A stretch of 15,703 bases of DNA. It comes from Candidatus Pacearchaeota archaeon. Lineage in GTDB: Archaea > Nanoarchaeota > Nanoarchaeia > Pacearchaeales > GW2011-AR1. The translations under genes and the position numbers were made by a program. The notes beneath the pieces were generated by a model that was given only the letters and a program-made list of their open reading frames with translations, did not search any database and was not told where the DNA came from. Positions 7,180 to 12,864 of the stretch are shown here, piece by piece; position 1 is the first letter of the stretch; every line of letters starts with the position of its first letter. The stretch is taken from contig NZER01000289.1 in NCBI GenBank assembly GCA_002690445.1, positions 1 to 15,703 of the forward strand, written 5' to 3'.

Positions 7180-7376
7180 ATTTTGCTTCTCTAGAATTTA
7201 TAATCAGTTTCAAATTTCAGATATCTTATCCAGCATTTTACGATGTAAAAGAGAAACTGGGTATTAATAAAAATGTGTGCGAGAGCGAAAGCCGAAGGCG
7301 GAGTAAAAAATTTCGCTTTTTCAACAATCTTTTTTTTAATAATACCTGAAAATGCAAAATTTTTTCGAGCTGAAGT
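7180..7376 (+). repeat. Dispersed intergenic repeat A, copy 3
   Basis: Matches 4253-4478, with a nearly identical right half (7263-7376) and the mini-hairpin GCC-GAA-GGC. Just left of it, CTCCGCCTTGTCAGCTTTCG (7161-7180) is nearly the reverse complement of GCGAAAGCCGAAGGCGGAG in its right half. The copy could therefore fold into a large stem-loop. It lies ~90 nt upstream of aspS, same orientation. Confidence 0.85.
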
Positions 7377-7402
7377 TTGATTTTCTCAATCACTTTAGAT
7401 GG

Positions 7403-7414
7403 TGACATATGTCA
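7403..7414. promoter_or_regulatory. Palindrome TGACATATGTCA, candidate aspS operator
   Basis: Perfect 12-bp palindrome centred ~33 bp before the aspS TATA box. It shares the core GACATATGTC with 7104-7117. The symmetric placement before two divergent promoters favours a regulatory role over chance. Confidence 0.5.
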
Positions 7415-7437
7415 TGACCGAATACAGCCTACCAAAA

Positions 7438-7446
7438 TTTATAAAC
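7438..7446 (+). promoter_or_regulatory. aspS TATA box
   Basis: TTTATAAAC is centred ~25 nt before the aspS ATG at 7467; a leaderless transcript is implied. Confidence 0.65.
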
Positions 7447-7466
7447 CATAAAATACTATCTAAAAC

Positions 7467-8837
7467 ATGCAAAGAACACACACATGCGGAGAACTAACAA
7501 AAAAACAAGCAGGCAAAAAAGTCAAACTCTGCGGCTGGGTTGACACAATCAGAGATTACGGAAAACTCTCATTCATCGACATCAGAGACAGATACGGAAA
7601 AATCCAGATAGTTATAAAAGAAAAACACGAACTAAAACCTGAATATGTTGTCTGCATTTCAGGTGAAGTCAAAAACAGAAAACCAGGAACAGAAAACAAG
7701 GAAATAGCAACAGGACAAATTGAAGTTCTTGCAAGTAAAATTGAAATTATTACAAAAGCTAAAACACCTCCAATTGAAATTGACGACGAAAAAATCGCAG
7801 GAGAAGACCTCCGCTTGCAATACAGATATCTTGACTTAAGAAGACCGCAAATGCAAAAAAACTTAATCTTCAGATCTAAAGTAGCACAAGCAGCAAGAGA
7901 ATTTTTCACTCAAAAAGGTTTTATAGAAATTGAAACTCCAATGCTTGTAAAACCAACTCCTGAAGGCGCTCGCGATTATATTGTTCCATCACGAGTCCAG
8001 CCCGGAAAATTCTTTGCCCTTCCTCAATCCCCCCAGCTTTACAAACAAATCTTAATGATCTCCGGCCTTGACAAATACTTTCAAATTGCACGCTGCCTGC
8101 GGGACGAAGACCTAAGACAAGACCGCCAGCCCGAACACACTCAAATAGATTTTGAAATGAGCTTTGTAGAATCTAAAGACATTATGACATTTGTAGAAGA
8201 AATGTACAAATATGTTTTCAAAAAAGTCCTTAACATCACCCTCCCAAAATTCAAAGTGCTGACATACCAAGAAGCTATGAAAAAATACAAAACAGACAAA
8301 CCTGATCTAAGAAAAAACAAAAACAACCCAAAAGAATTTGCCTTTTGCTGGATTGTCAACTTCCCGCTGTTCGCCTACAATAAACAAGAAAAAAAATGGG
8401 AGCCAGAACACCACATGTTCACTGCCCCTAAAAAAGAATATATAAAAGATATGGAAAAAAATCCAGGCAAAGTTATAGGCGATTTATTTGATGTTGTCCT
8501 AAACGGAACTGAAGTCGGCTCTGGCTCAATAAGAATCAACAACCCAGAATTGCAGGAAAGAATAATGAAAATTGTCGGAATAAGCAAAGATGACGCTAAA
8601 AAGAAATTTGGATTCCTGCTAGAGGCTTACAAATACGGCGCACCTGTCCATGGCGGAATGGGACTCGGTTTCGACCGCCTCGTCGCACTAATGCTCGGCT
8701 TCAACGATATCCGGGAAGTCATTGCCTTCCCGCGAAATAAAACCGCCCACAACCCAATGGACAACTCCCCAGCCAAAATCCCAGAAAAACAAATCAAAGA
8801 AACCCACATCAAACTTGATCTTCCTAAGAAAAAGTAA
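7467..8837 (+). CDS. aspS: Aspartyl-tRNA synthetase, bacterial type, lacking the GAD insertion domain
   Basis: Charges tRNAAsp with aspartate and, if non-discriminating, also tRNAAsn. The N-terminal OB fold (RTHTCGELTKKQAGKKVKLC, residues 3-22, then GWVDTIRDYGKLSFIDIRDR) binds the anticodon. Class II motif 1 is GFIEIETP (~151-158), motif 2 FQIARCLRDEDLRQDRQPEH (~205-224) and motif 3 GMGLGFDRLV (~397-406). Wording such as TPEGARDYIVPSRV and RYLDLRRPQMQKNL is bacterial, not archaeal. Bacterial AspRS is ~580-590 aa; this is 456. Sequence passes from YKTDKPDLR (~282) almost directly to FAFCWIVNFPLF (~291), so the ~130-residue GAD domain between motifs 2 and 3 is missing. Residue 31 is Tyr, where non-discriminating bacterial enzymes often have His and discriminating ones Leu. 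Probably acquired from bacteria. Leaderless start. Confidence 0.95.
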   Translation: MQRTHTCGELTKKQAGKKVKLCGWVDTIRDYGKLSFIDIRDRYGKIQIVIKEKHELKPEYVVCISGEVKNRKPGTENKEIATGQIEVLASKIEIITKAKTPPIEIDDEKIAGEDLRLQYRYLDLRRPQMQKNLIFRSKVAQAAREFFTQKGFIEIETPMLVKPTPEGARDYIVPSRVQPGKFFALPQSPQLYKQILMISGLDKYFQIARCLRDEDLRQDRQPEHTQIDFEMSFVESKDIMTFVEEMYKYVFKKVLNITLPKFKVLTYQEAMKKYKTDKPDLRKNKNNPKEFAFCWIVNFPLFAYNKQEKKWEPEHHMFTAPKKEYIKDMEKNPGKVIGDLFDVVLNGTEVGSGSIRINNPELQERIMKIVGISKDDAKKKFGFLLEAYKYGAPVHGGMGLGFDRLVALMLGFNDIREVIAFPRNKTAHNPMDNSPAKIPEKQIKETHIKLDLPKKK

Positions 8838-8844
8838 TTTCTTT

Positions 8845-9345
8845 TTATTCCTGCCTAGGTCCTGGAGAAATATAATTCCCTACCTGAATCACAGCTGGTT
8901 TTAATGCATAAGGAACCCCAGAATTTCCTGGTTGAAATAATCTCCCAGTCATAGTAATTGGCACCCTTTTTCCACTTTTTAAAATCAGCTCCTCTACTGC
9001 TAAATATGGAACGTCGGTCCGGAATTTACGTGCCTCAAAACATAATGGAAAATCATTATTGATTAAAAGTAAACCTGCATAATTAATCTCTTCTAAAATT
9101 ACAGCCCCAACAGGGGAGCCTATTATTCTTAAACCAGCTACTAACCCTTTCACCTTAACAAAAGGGCAATCTTCTCGAGAAACATCCAAAGGAAAACTAC
9201 GAACATCTACTTCAAATTCTCCAGGATTTCTAGTATAATCTTGAACATTCAATCTCCTTTCACCATCAGGTTCATTAAGTAAAATATCAGAGATAAGTTC
9301 TCTTTCCTCCTCTTGTCTTGACCTTTTACCGAGTAACCACACCAT
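8845..9345 (-). CDS. Hypothetical protein (166 aa)
   Basis: From the ATG at 9345 it begins MVWLLGKRSRQEEERELISD. A short basic/acidic helical N-terminus is followed by a body rich in alternating hydrophobics (FVKVKGLVAGLRIIGSPVGA, then VILEEINYAGLLLINNDFP and PYLAVEELILKSGKRVPITM), which predicts mostly beta structure. There is no signal peptide or clear membrane helix. I do not recognise a family. The start is supported by GTTTAAATAAT (minus strand, 9366-9376) ~26 nt upstream; the longer reading from 9363 needs a TTG start that overlaps the promoter. It is convergent with aspS, 7 nt apart. Confidence 0.65.
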   Translation of the reverse strand: MVWLLGKRSRQEEERELISDILLNEPDGERRLNVQDYTRNPGEFEVDVRSFPLDVSREDCPFVKVKGLVAGLRIIGSPVGAVILEEINYAGLLLINNDFPLCFEARKFRTDVPYLAVEELILKSGKRVPITMTGRLFQPGNSGVPYALKPAVIQVGNYISPGPRQE

Positions 9346-9415
9346 ATTAAGCAGAATAATCAAGATTATTTAAACTTTTACCTATTACATCTCCAGAAAA
9401 CCCACAACCCCCTCC

Positions 9416-9596
9416 GGCTACATCCCTAATTAGATTTGTTCCGGTTTCCTTAATTCCAATTCACCTTGGGAGGGCGAGCAATTCACTCTTGACAAATTCA
9501 AACGCCCTATTCCAAAAGTGAATCGCGAGTTGGGTGGAGGGTGGGTGGAGGTAAAAGGAAACCGGAACATTAAAACAATTAATACGGGATGTAGCC
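9416..9596 (+). repeat. Palindromic G4 element, intergenic copy (181 bp)
   Basis: The ends are perfect inverted repeats GGCTACATCCC / GGGATGTAGCC. Further in, GTTCCGGTTTCCTT (9439-9452) pairs perfectly with AAGGAAACCGGAAC. The interior has AGGGCGAGCAATTCACTC (9471-9488), a second arm CGCCCT, AGTGAATCGCGAGTTGGG (9517-9534), and a G-rich run GGGTGGAGGGTGGGTGG (9532-9548). The first 99 nt recur at 15605-15703 with one mismatch. Confidence 0.9.
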
Positions 9597-9676
9597 CATA
9601 AAAACAGTATCTTTAATAGATAAAAAATTATGGATCCTTGATTAACAAATAATCTATACAATCTAGAACAATTCAT

Positions 9677-9809
9677 TTTTGATTACTTTATCTGACTTCG
9701 CATAGGGCGAGCGATTTGCTCTTGACAAATTTTTCTCCACTTTCGAGAGTGAATCGTGAGTTGGGCGGGTAGGCCCATATTTTCTTCAAGAACAAATCAG
9801 AGATCAAAA
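9677..9809 (+). repeat. Palindromic element related to 9416-9596, degenerate G4
   Basis: Outer inverted repeats TTTTGAT...TCTGA / TCAGA...ATCAAAA are modest. The core AGGGCGAGCGATTTGCTCTT (9704 on) matches the 9471 core at 25 of 28 positions. AGTGAATCGTGAGTTGGG (9748-9765) matches at 17 of 18. Only GGGCGGGTAGG remains of the G-rich run. Confidence 0.75.
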
Positions 9810-9852
9810 GCTCCACTCATAAAACCCAAATCCTAACTAAACATCACAACTA

Positions 9853-9973
9853 GGTGCCAGTCAAATCCTGATAAAATGGCGATTTTTCTGAACTAACTAA
9901 TTGTCGCATCGCGACGGGTGGGCGGGAGGGATATTTCAGAAAAATCGCAAAATAAGAGGATTTGACTGGCGCC
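9853..9973 (+). repeat. Palindromic G4 element, best-formed copy (121 bp)
   Basis: Outer stem GGTGCCAGTCAAATCCT (9853-9869) pairs with AGGATTTGACTGGCGCC (9957-9973), 16 of 17. Inner stem GCGATTTTTCTGAA (9879-9892) pairs perfectly with TTCAGAAAAATCGC (9935-9948). At the tip is the mini-hairpin GTCGC-ATC-GCGAC (9903-9915), abutting the canonical G-quadruplex GGGTGGGCGGGAGGG (9916-9930). Confidence 0.92.
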
Positions 9974-9987
9974 CACAACTAAATAAA

Positions 9988-9997
9988 TTTATAAAAC
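9988..9997 (+). promoter_or_regulatory. TATA box of the gatC-like/gatA operon
   Basis: TTTATAAAAC is centred ~25 nt before the ATG at 10017, consistent with a leaderless first gene. Confidence 0.6.
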
Positions 9998-10016
9998 CAT
10001 CATCCTAATTAAAACA

Positions 10017-10286
10017 ATGGAAAGACCTAAAAATAAATTCACATACCACAAAGTTACAGAAAAAGAAAAACAAGAAATCCAAAAGCAATCTAAAAAACTT
10101 TTAAGTACATTTGCAGGAAAACTTCAAAAAATCAAAACAAAAGAACAACATTTTGAAAACAACAACGGCACAAGAGAAGAAGGAAACGGCTGGGAAACAG
10201 ACCCAGAATTCCGCGACTTAATGCTCCTCAACGCTCCACTTATCGAAGATGATTTTATCATAGCAGAAAAAGGAGGTTGGAAATAA
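10017..10286 (+). CDS. GatC-like small protein, candidate amidotransferase subunit C (89 aa)
   Basis: A small charged soluble protein. A helical N-terminal half (VTEKEKQEIQKQSKKLLSTF) is followed by a flexible linker and the ending PEFRDLMLLNAPLIEDDFII. GatC proteins wrap around GatA/GatB and end in a pattern like 'REE.L.NAP..EDGFF.VP', which the NAP-x2-ED-x-F core here resembles. The N-terminus is shorter than normal (GatC ~95-100 aa, with a conserved 'LARLxL' helix I do not see). Position supports the call: first gene of the operon leading to gatA, and no other GatC in the window. Resemblance plus context, not a firm identification. Leaderless start. Confidence 0.5.
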   Translation: MERPKNKFTYHKVTEKEKQEIQKQSKKLLSTFAGKLQKIKTKEQHFENNNGTREEGNGWETDPEFRDLMLLNAPLIEDDFIIAEKGGWK

Positions 10287-10290
10287 AAAA

Positions 10291-10350
10291 GTTGCCCCAA
10301 ACTGTCTACTCTAACATAACACCAACTTGACTAAGGGTGGGCGGGTGGGC
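10291..10350 (+). repeat. G-quadruplex element between operon genes
   Basis: In the 92-nt gap between the GatC-like and Nudix genes, GGGTGGGCGGGTGGG (10335-10349) is a canonical G-quadruplex with single-base loops. It is preceded by AAGTTG...CAACTT (inverted arms ~32 nt apart, 5' arm at about 10290, 3' arm at about 10323). The G-run is identical to that in the second gatA insertion. No outer stem like those of the longer elements is evident. Confidence 0.65.
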
Positions 10351-10378
10351 ACTCCAAGAACAGAACTCAAAAAACAAA

Positions 10379-10792
10379 ATGGCCGAAGGAAAATATATCA
10401 TCGCATCCGGACCAGTAATAATTGAAAATGGAAAACTCTTAGTAAATAAAGATGACAAAGATGACTTTTACAAACTCCCCGGCAGCACAGTCGAACAAGG
10501 AATCGAAGATTTAGAACAAGCATGCCATAGAGAAACCTTAGAAGAAAATAACGGGAAAATAGAAATAATCAAACCACTTCACCCAATGATTCTCTGGAAA
10601 AACCCGCAAACAAAAGAACCCATGGTCATCTTACTAATTCACTATCTAGCTAAACTCCTAAACAAAGAAGAAATAAAACCAAACCCCCCAATCCAAGAAG
10701 TTAAATGGCTTGATATAAATGAAATAAAACAAGGCAAACACAATGTCGCTCCAAACATAAAATTCCTAATACAAAAAGGAGACATAAAATGA
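10379..10792 (+). CDS. Nudix hydrolase (137 aa)
   Basis: Hydrolyses nucleoside-diphosphate-linked substrates; the specific substrate cannot be told. The Nudix box is at ~35-57: PGSTVEQGIEDLEQACHRET followed by LEENNG, with RETLEE giving the metal-binding glutamates. It departs from the consensus by Ser at the second Gly and one extra residue before the DLEQA helix. The beta-strand start IIASGPVIIENGKLLVN and the end VKWLDINEIKQGKHNVAPNI are usual for the fold. I start at the ATG at 10379 (MAEGKYIIASG); a longer GTG start at 10337 would begin inside the G-quadruplex. Its stop overlaps the next gene's start (ATGA), which indicates translational coupling in the operon leading to gatA. Confidence 0.88.
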   Translation: MAEGKYIIASGPVIIENGKLLVNKDDKDDFYKLPGSTVEQGIEDLEQACHRETLEENNGKIEIIKPLHPMILWKNPQTKEPMVILLIHYLAKLLNKEEIKPNPPIQEVKWLDINEIKQGKHNVAPNIKFLIQKGDIK

Positions 10793-11259
10793 CAGAAACA
10801 ATAACCAGAAGAAAAAGCAGATCAGCACAAGAAAGAAGATTCAGAAGTGAGGTTACACAAGCAAAAGAAATTTTAAGAAAAAGGCTCTCCACCCCCACAG
10901 ACTATCTAAGAGCTTTAGACCGCCTAACAAATATGGGAATAGGATACCAGCACCCTGTCTGGATAGCTCTAAAAGAACAATACTCAAAATCTATAGGAGA
11001 TCAAGGATTAATAGAAGGACCCGCCGGAGAACCCTACAGACAATTAGATCAAAGATTTCAAAAAATACTATATCGGACTAGACTACTAGCAGAAGGCCGC
11101 TATCAGGGAGAAACTTTTTTAGGAGAATTTAACCACATAAACTCATCAAACCCTACCAATTCAACACCAAACTGGCGCCCTTCTAGTAACCCATCACCAG
11201 AAGAACCTAAAAAAACAGGAAAAAAGAAGAAAACAAAAACACTAAAATCAAAATGCTAA
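10789..11259 (+). CDS. Hypothetical basic protein (156 aa)
   Basis: No family recognised. Residues ~1-35 are strongly basic and helical (RRKSRSAQERRFRSEVTQAK). The middle is mixed helical (DYLRALDRLTNMGIGYQHPV to ~110). The last ~45 residues are Asn/Ser/Pro-rich, ending in a lysine tail (KKTGKKKKTKTLKSKC). The basic ends could bind nucleic acid, which is inference only. The start overlaps the Nudix stop by 4 nt, and its end overlaps the gatA start by 7 nt, so it is embedded in a tightly coupled operon. The tight coupling argues that the gene is real. Confidence 0.7.
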   Translation: MTETITRRKSRSAQERRFRSEVTQAKEILRKRLSTPTDYLRALDRLTNMGIGYQHPVWIALKEQYSKSIGDQGLIEGPAGEPYRQLDQRFQKILYRTRLLAEGRYQGETFLGEFNHINSSNPTNSTPNWRPSSNPSPEEPKKTGKKKKTKTLKSKC

Positions 11260-12863
11260 AACAAAAAATCCAGAAAATTAAATCAGGAAAACTAAAAGCA
11301 GTTGACAACCTAATGCAATTCTCAAAAAAAATTGCAACACCAAAAACAAAAAAACTCAACATCTTCCTCCATTTAAACAAAAATGCAATAGAGCAGGCAA
11401 AAGAAATTGACAAAAGAATCAAACAAAAAAAACAAACAGGAAAATTAGCTGGTCTGTGTTTTGCAGTCAAATCAAATATCTGCGTGAAAAATTTAACAAC
11501 AAACTGTGGTTCAAAAGTCTTAGAAAACTTTGTAGCTCCATTTAATGCAACTGTAATTAACAAACTAAAAACAGAAGACGCAATAATTCTCGGAATGATA
11601 AACATGGATGAATTTGCATGCGGAGCAAGCGGAGAAACATCAGCATTCGGCCCCACCCGAAACCCCACCGACCCCCAACTCATCCCAGGCGGTTCTTCTT
11701 CTGGCTCAGCAGCCGCAGTTGCAGCAGATTTATGCGACTTTGCCCTCGGCTCAGACACAGGCGGCTCAATCAGAAACCCGGCATCACATTGCAACGTCGT
11801 AGGTTTAAAACCAACCTACGGTTCTGTAAGCAGATACGGTTTAATTGACATGACAATGTCCTTTGACCAAATCGGCCCGCTGACAAAAACCCCAGAAGAT
11901 GCTCAGCTAATCTTCAACATAATCAAAGGCCAAGATAATTTTGACACAACTACAGGCCCTAGCGAGCAAGAAGGAGGTCTTGATTATATTAATTTGCGTC
12001 GCACGCAAAGGGTGGGTGGGAGGGACCCACAAGACCTCCAAACAATAACTCCAAAAATTAACAACGCAAAACCTCACCCAAATAAAAAACTCACAATAGG
12101 CCTAGTAAACACAGAAAAATTCTGCAGCAAACAAATTTCAGAAATAATAAAACAAAAAACCCATAAAATAGCAGAACAAAACAACTGGAAAATAAAATCA
12201 GTCAACCTCCCGCTGGACATTGCCCTTGAAACTTACTATATCATTGTTTATACAGAATTTTTCTCAGCAACACGAAAATTCGACAGCAGAAGATTTGGAA
12301 TTGAAATAGATAAATTCAGCGGCCCAGAAGTCATAAGAAGAATTATCGGCGGAAAAGAAATTACACAAGAAGAATTCGCAGGAAAATACTACCGCCACGC
12401 ACTAAAAGCAAAAAATTATATCAAAGAACAATTTGAAAAAATTTTCAAAGAAGTTGACATCATAATCCTCCCAACTGTCCCCAAACCCCCCCACAAAATC
12501 GGCGACTCCCTCAGCGTTCAAGAAATGTATGCCTATGATATTTTCACAACCCCTGCCAATATATCCGGAATCCCTGCTATCTCAATTCCAGCAGGAGAAA
12601 TTGAAGAAGACTTCCAAAAAGGAGGTCTTGACAATATTAATTTGCGCAAAGCGCAAGGGGCGAGAAAAAATTTTACTCTGAACAACGCCAAGGGTGGGCG
12701 GGTGGGTAAGGATTCTAAGAGCAAAATTTTTTATGGGGGGGACTTACAAAACCTCCAAACAAAAAAGACCGAACAAACAAGAAAACCAATCAGCCTTCAA
12801 ATCATGGCGCCCCATTTCCAAGAAGACCTAATTTTCTCTGTTGCAAATAAGTTTATTAATTAA
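11253..12863 (+). CDS. gatA: Asp/Glu-tRNA amidotransferase subunit A with two in-frame repeat insertions
   Basis: The glutaminase subunit of GatCAB, which releases ammonia from glutamine for amidation of Asp-tRNAAsn. The amidase-signature triad is complete: Lys73 in FAVKSN, cis-Ser148 in GGSSSGSAAA, and nucleophile Ser172 in GSDTGGSIRNPAS, with the spacing of known GatA proteins. The C-terminal blocks IIILPTVPKPPHKIGD, TTPANISGIPAISIPAG and PISLQIMAPHFQEDLIFSVA are normal. At ~536 aa it is longer than usual (~450-480). The excess comes from two segments (~235-270 and ~451-509) encoded by G-quadruplex hairpin elements. They share GGLD[YN]INLR and DLQ.LQT/DLQT in one frame. Both fall in surface-type loops, so activity may survive. 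It overlaps the upstream gene by 7 nt; the DHH gene follows after 1 nt. Confidence 0.95.
   Translation: MLKQKIQKIKSGKLKAVDNLMQFSKKIATPKTKKLNIFLHLNKNAIEQAKEIDKRIKQKKQTGKLAGLCFAVKSNICVKNLTTNCGSKVLENFVAPFNATVINKLKTEDAIILGMINMDEFACGASGETSAFGPTRNPTDPQLIPGGSSSGSAAAVAADLCDFALGSDTGGSIRNPASHCNVVGLKPTYGSVSRYGLIDMTMSFDQIGPLTKTPEDAQLIFNIIKGQDNFDTTTGPSEQEGGLDYINLRRTQRVGGRDPQDLQTITPKINNAKPHPNKKLTIGLVNTEKFCSKQISEIIKQKTHKIAEQNNWKIKSVNLPLDIALETYYIIVYTEFFSATRKFDSRRFGIEIDKFSGPEVIRRIIGGKEITQEEFAGKYYRHALKAKNYIKEQFEKIFKEVDIIILPTVPKPPHKIGDSLSVQEMYAYDIFTTPANISGIPAISIPAGEIEEDFQKGGLDNINLRKAQGARKNFTLNNAKGGRVGKDSKSKIFYGGDLQNLQTKKTEQTRKPISLQIMAPHFQEDLIFSVANKFIN
11973..12039 (+). repeat. G4 hairpin element inside gatA, copy 1 (67 nt)
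   Basis: Perfect outer stem GGAGGTCTTG (11973-11982) / CAAGACCTCC (12030-12039). Inside are the perfect mini-hairpin TTTGCGT-CGC-ACGCAAA (11993-12009) and, directly abutting it, the canonical G-quadruplex GGGTGGGTGGGAGGG (12010-12024). This is the same order (outer stem, mini-hairpin, G4, closing stem) as the intergenic copy at 9853-9973. The frame stays open through it. Confidence 0.92.
12621..12756 (+). repeat. G4 hairpin element inside gatA, copy 2, nested (136 nt)
   Basis: The left end AAGGAGGTCTTGA..ATATTAATTTGCG (from 12619) repeats copy 1 with two differences; the right end AAACCTCC is decayed. It has the mini-hairpin TTGCGC-AAA-GCGCAA (12642-12656). A second stem follows, GAAAAAATTTTACTCT (12664-12679) with AGAGCAAAATTTTTT (12718-12732), one mismatch, enclosing GGGTGGGCGGGTGGG (12692-12706). 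It looks like one element inserted into another. Confidence 0.88.
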
Positions 12864-12864
12864 A

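Larger units (their letters stand above)
7044..7466. other. Divergent control region between the 7043 gene and aspS
   Basis: This 423-base gap holds, in order: the minus-strand TATA (7064-7074), a 13-nt repeat GCCTACCAAAATT (7077-7089), the palindrome AGGACATATGTCCT (7104-7117), repeat A copy 3, the palindrome TGACATATGTCA (7403-7414), the second GCCTACCAAAATT (7428-7440) and the aspS TATA box. No tRNA or gene is seen; an 85-codon frame at 7092-7349 merely runs through the repeat. Confidence 0.7.
9346..10016. other. 671-base gene-free region built of palindromic G-rich elements
   Basis: Between the divergent 9345 and 10017 genes lie three consecutive palindromic elements (9416-9596, 9677-9809, 9853-9973), then the TATA box of the downstream operon (TTTATAAAAC near 9988-9997). 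No tRNA or protein gene is evident. A 71-codon minus frame at 9461-9676 only reflects the repeat. Confidence 0.75.

Noticed and set aside
7092..7349. 85-codon plus-strand frame upstream of aspS
   Set aside because: It runs through a palindrome and repeat A copy 3, has low-complexity F/N/K/R content and no promoter at leaderless distance; the other repeat copies do not keep the frame.
9346..10016. CRISPR array or origin of replication
   Set aside because: The repeats are unequal in size and spacing and are individually palindromic with no spacer pattern; no origin-recognition-box series or cdc6 gene is present.
11207..11794. 195-codon minus-strand frame opposite gatA
   Set aside because: It lies antisense to the conserved catalytic region of gatA, and its composition is the mirror of that gene.
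11940..12770. Inteins or introns as explanation for the gatA insertions
   Set aside because: The segments are only ~35 and ~55 residues, lack intein splice residues, and the frame remains open, so no splicing is needed; group I/II intron cores are not seen.
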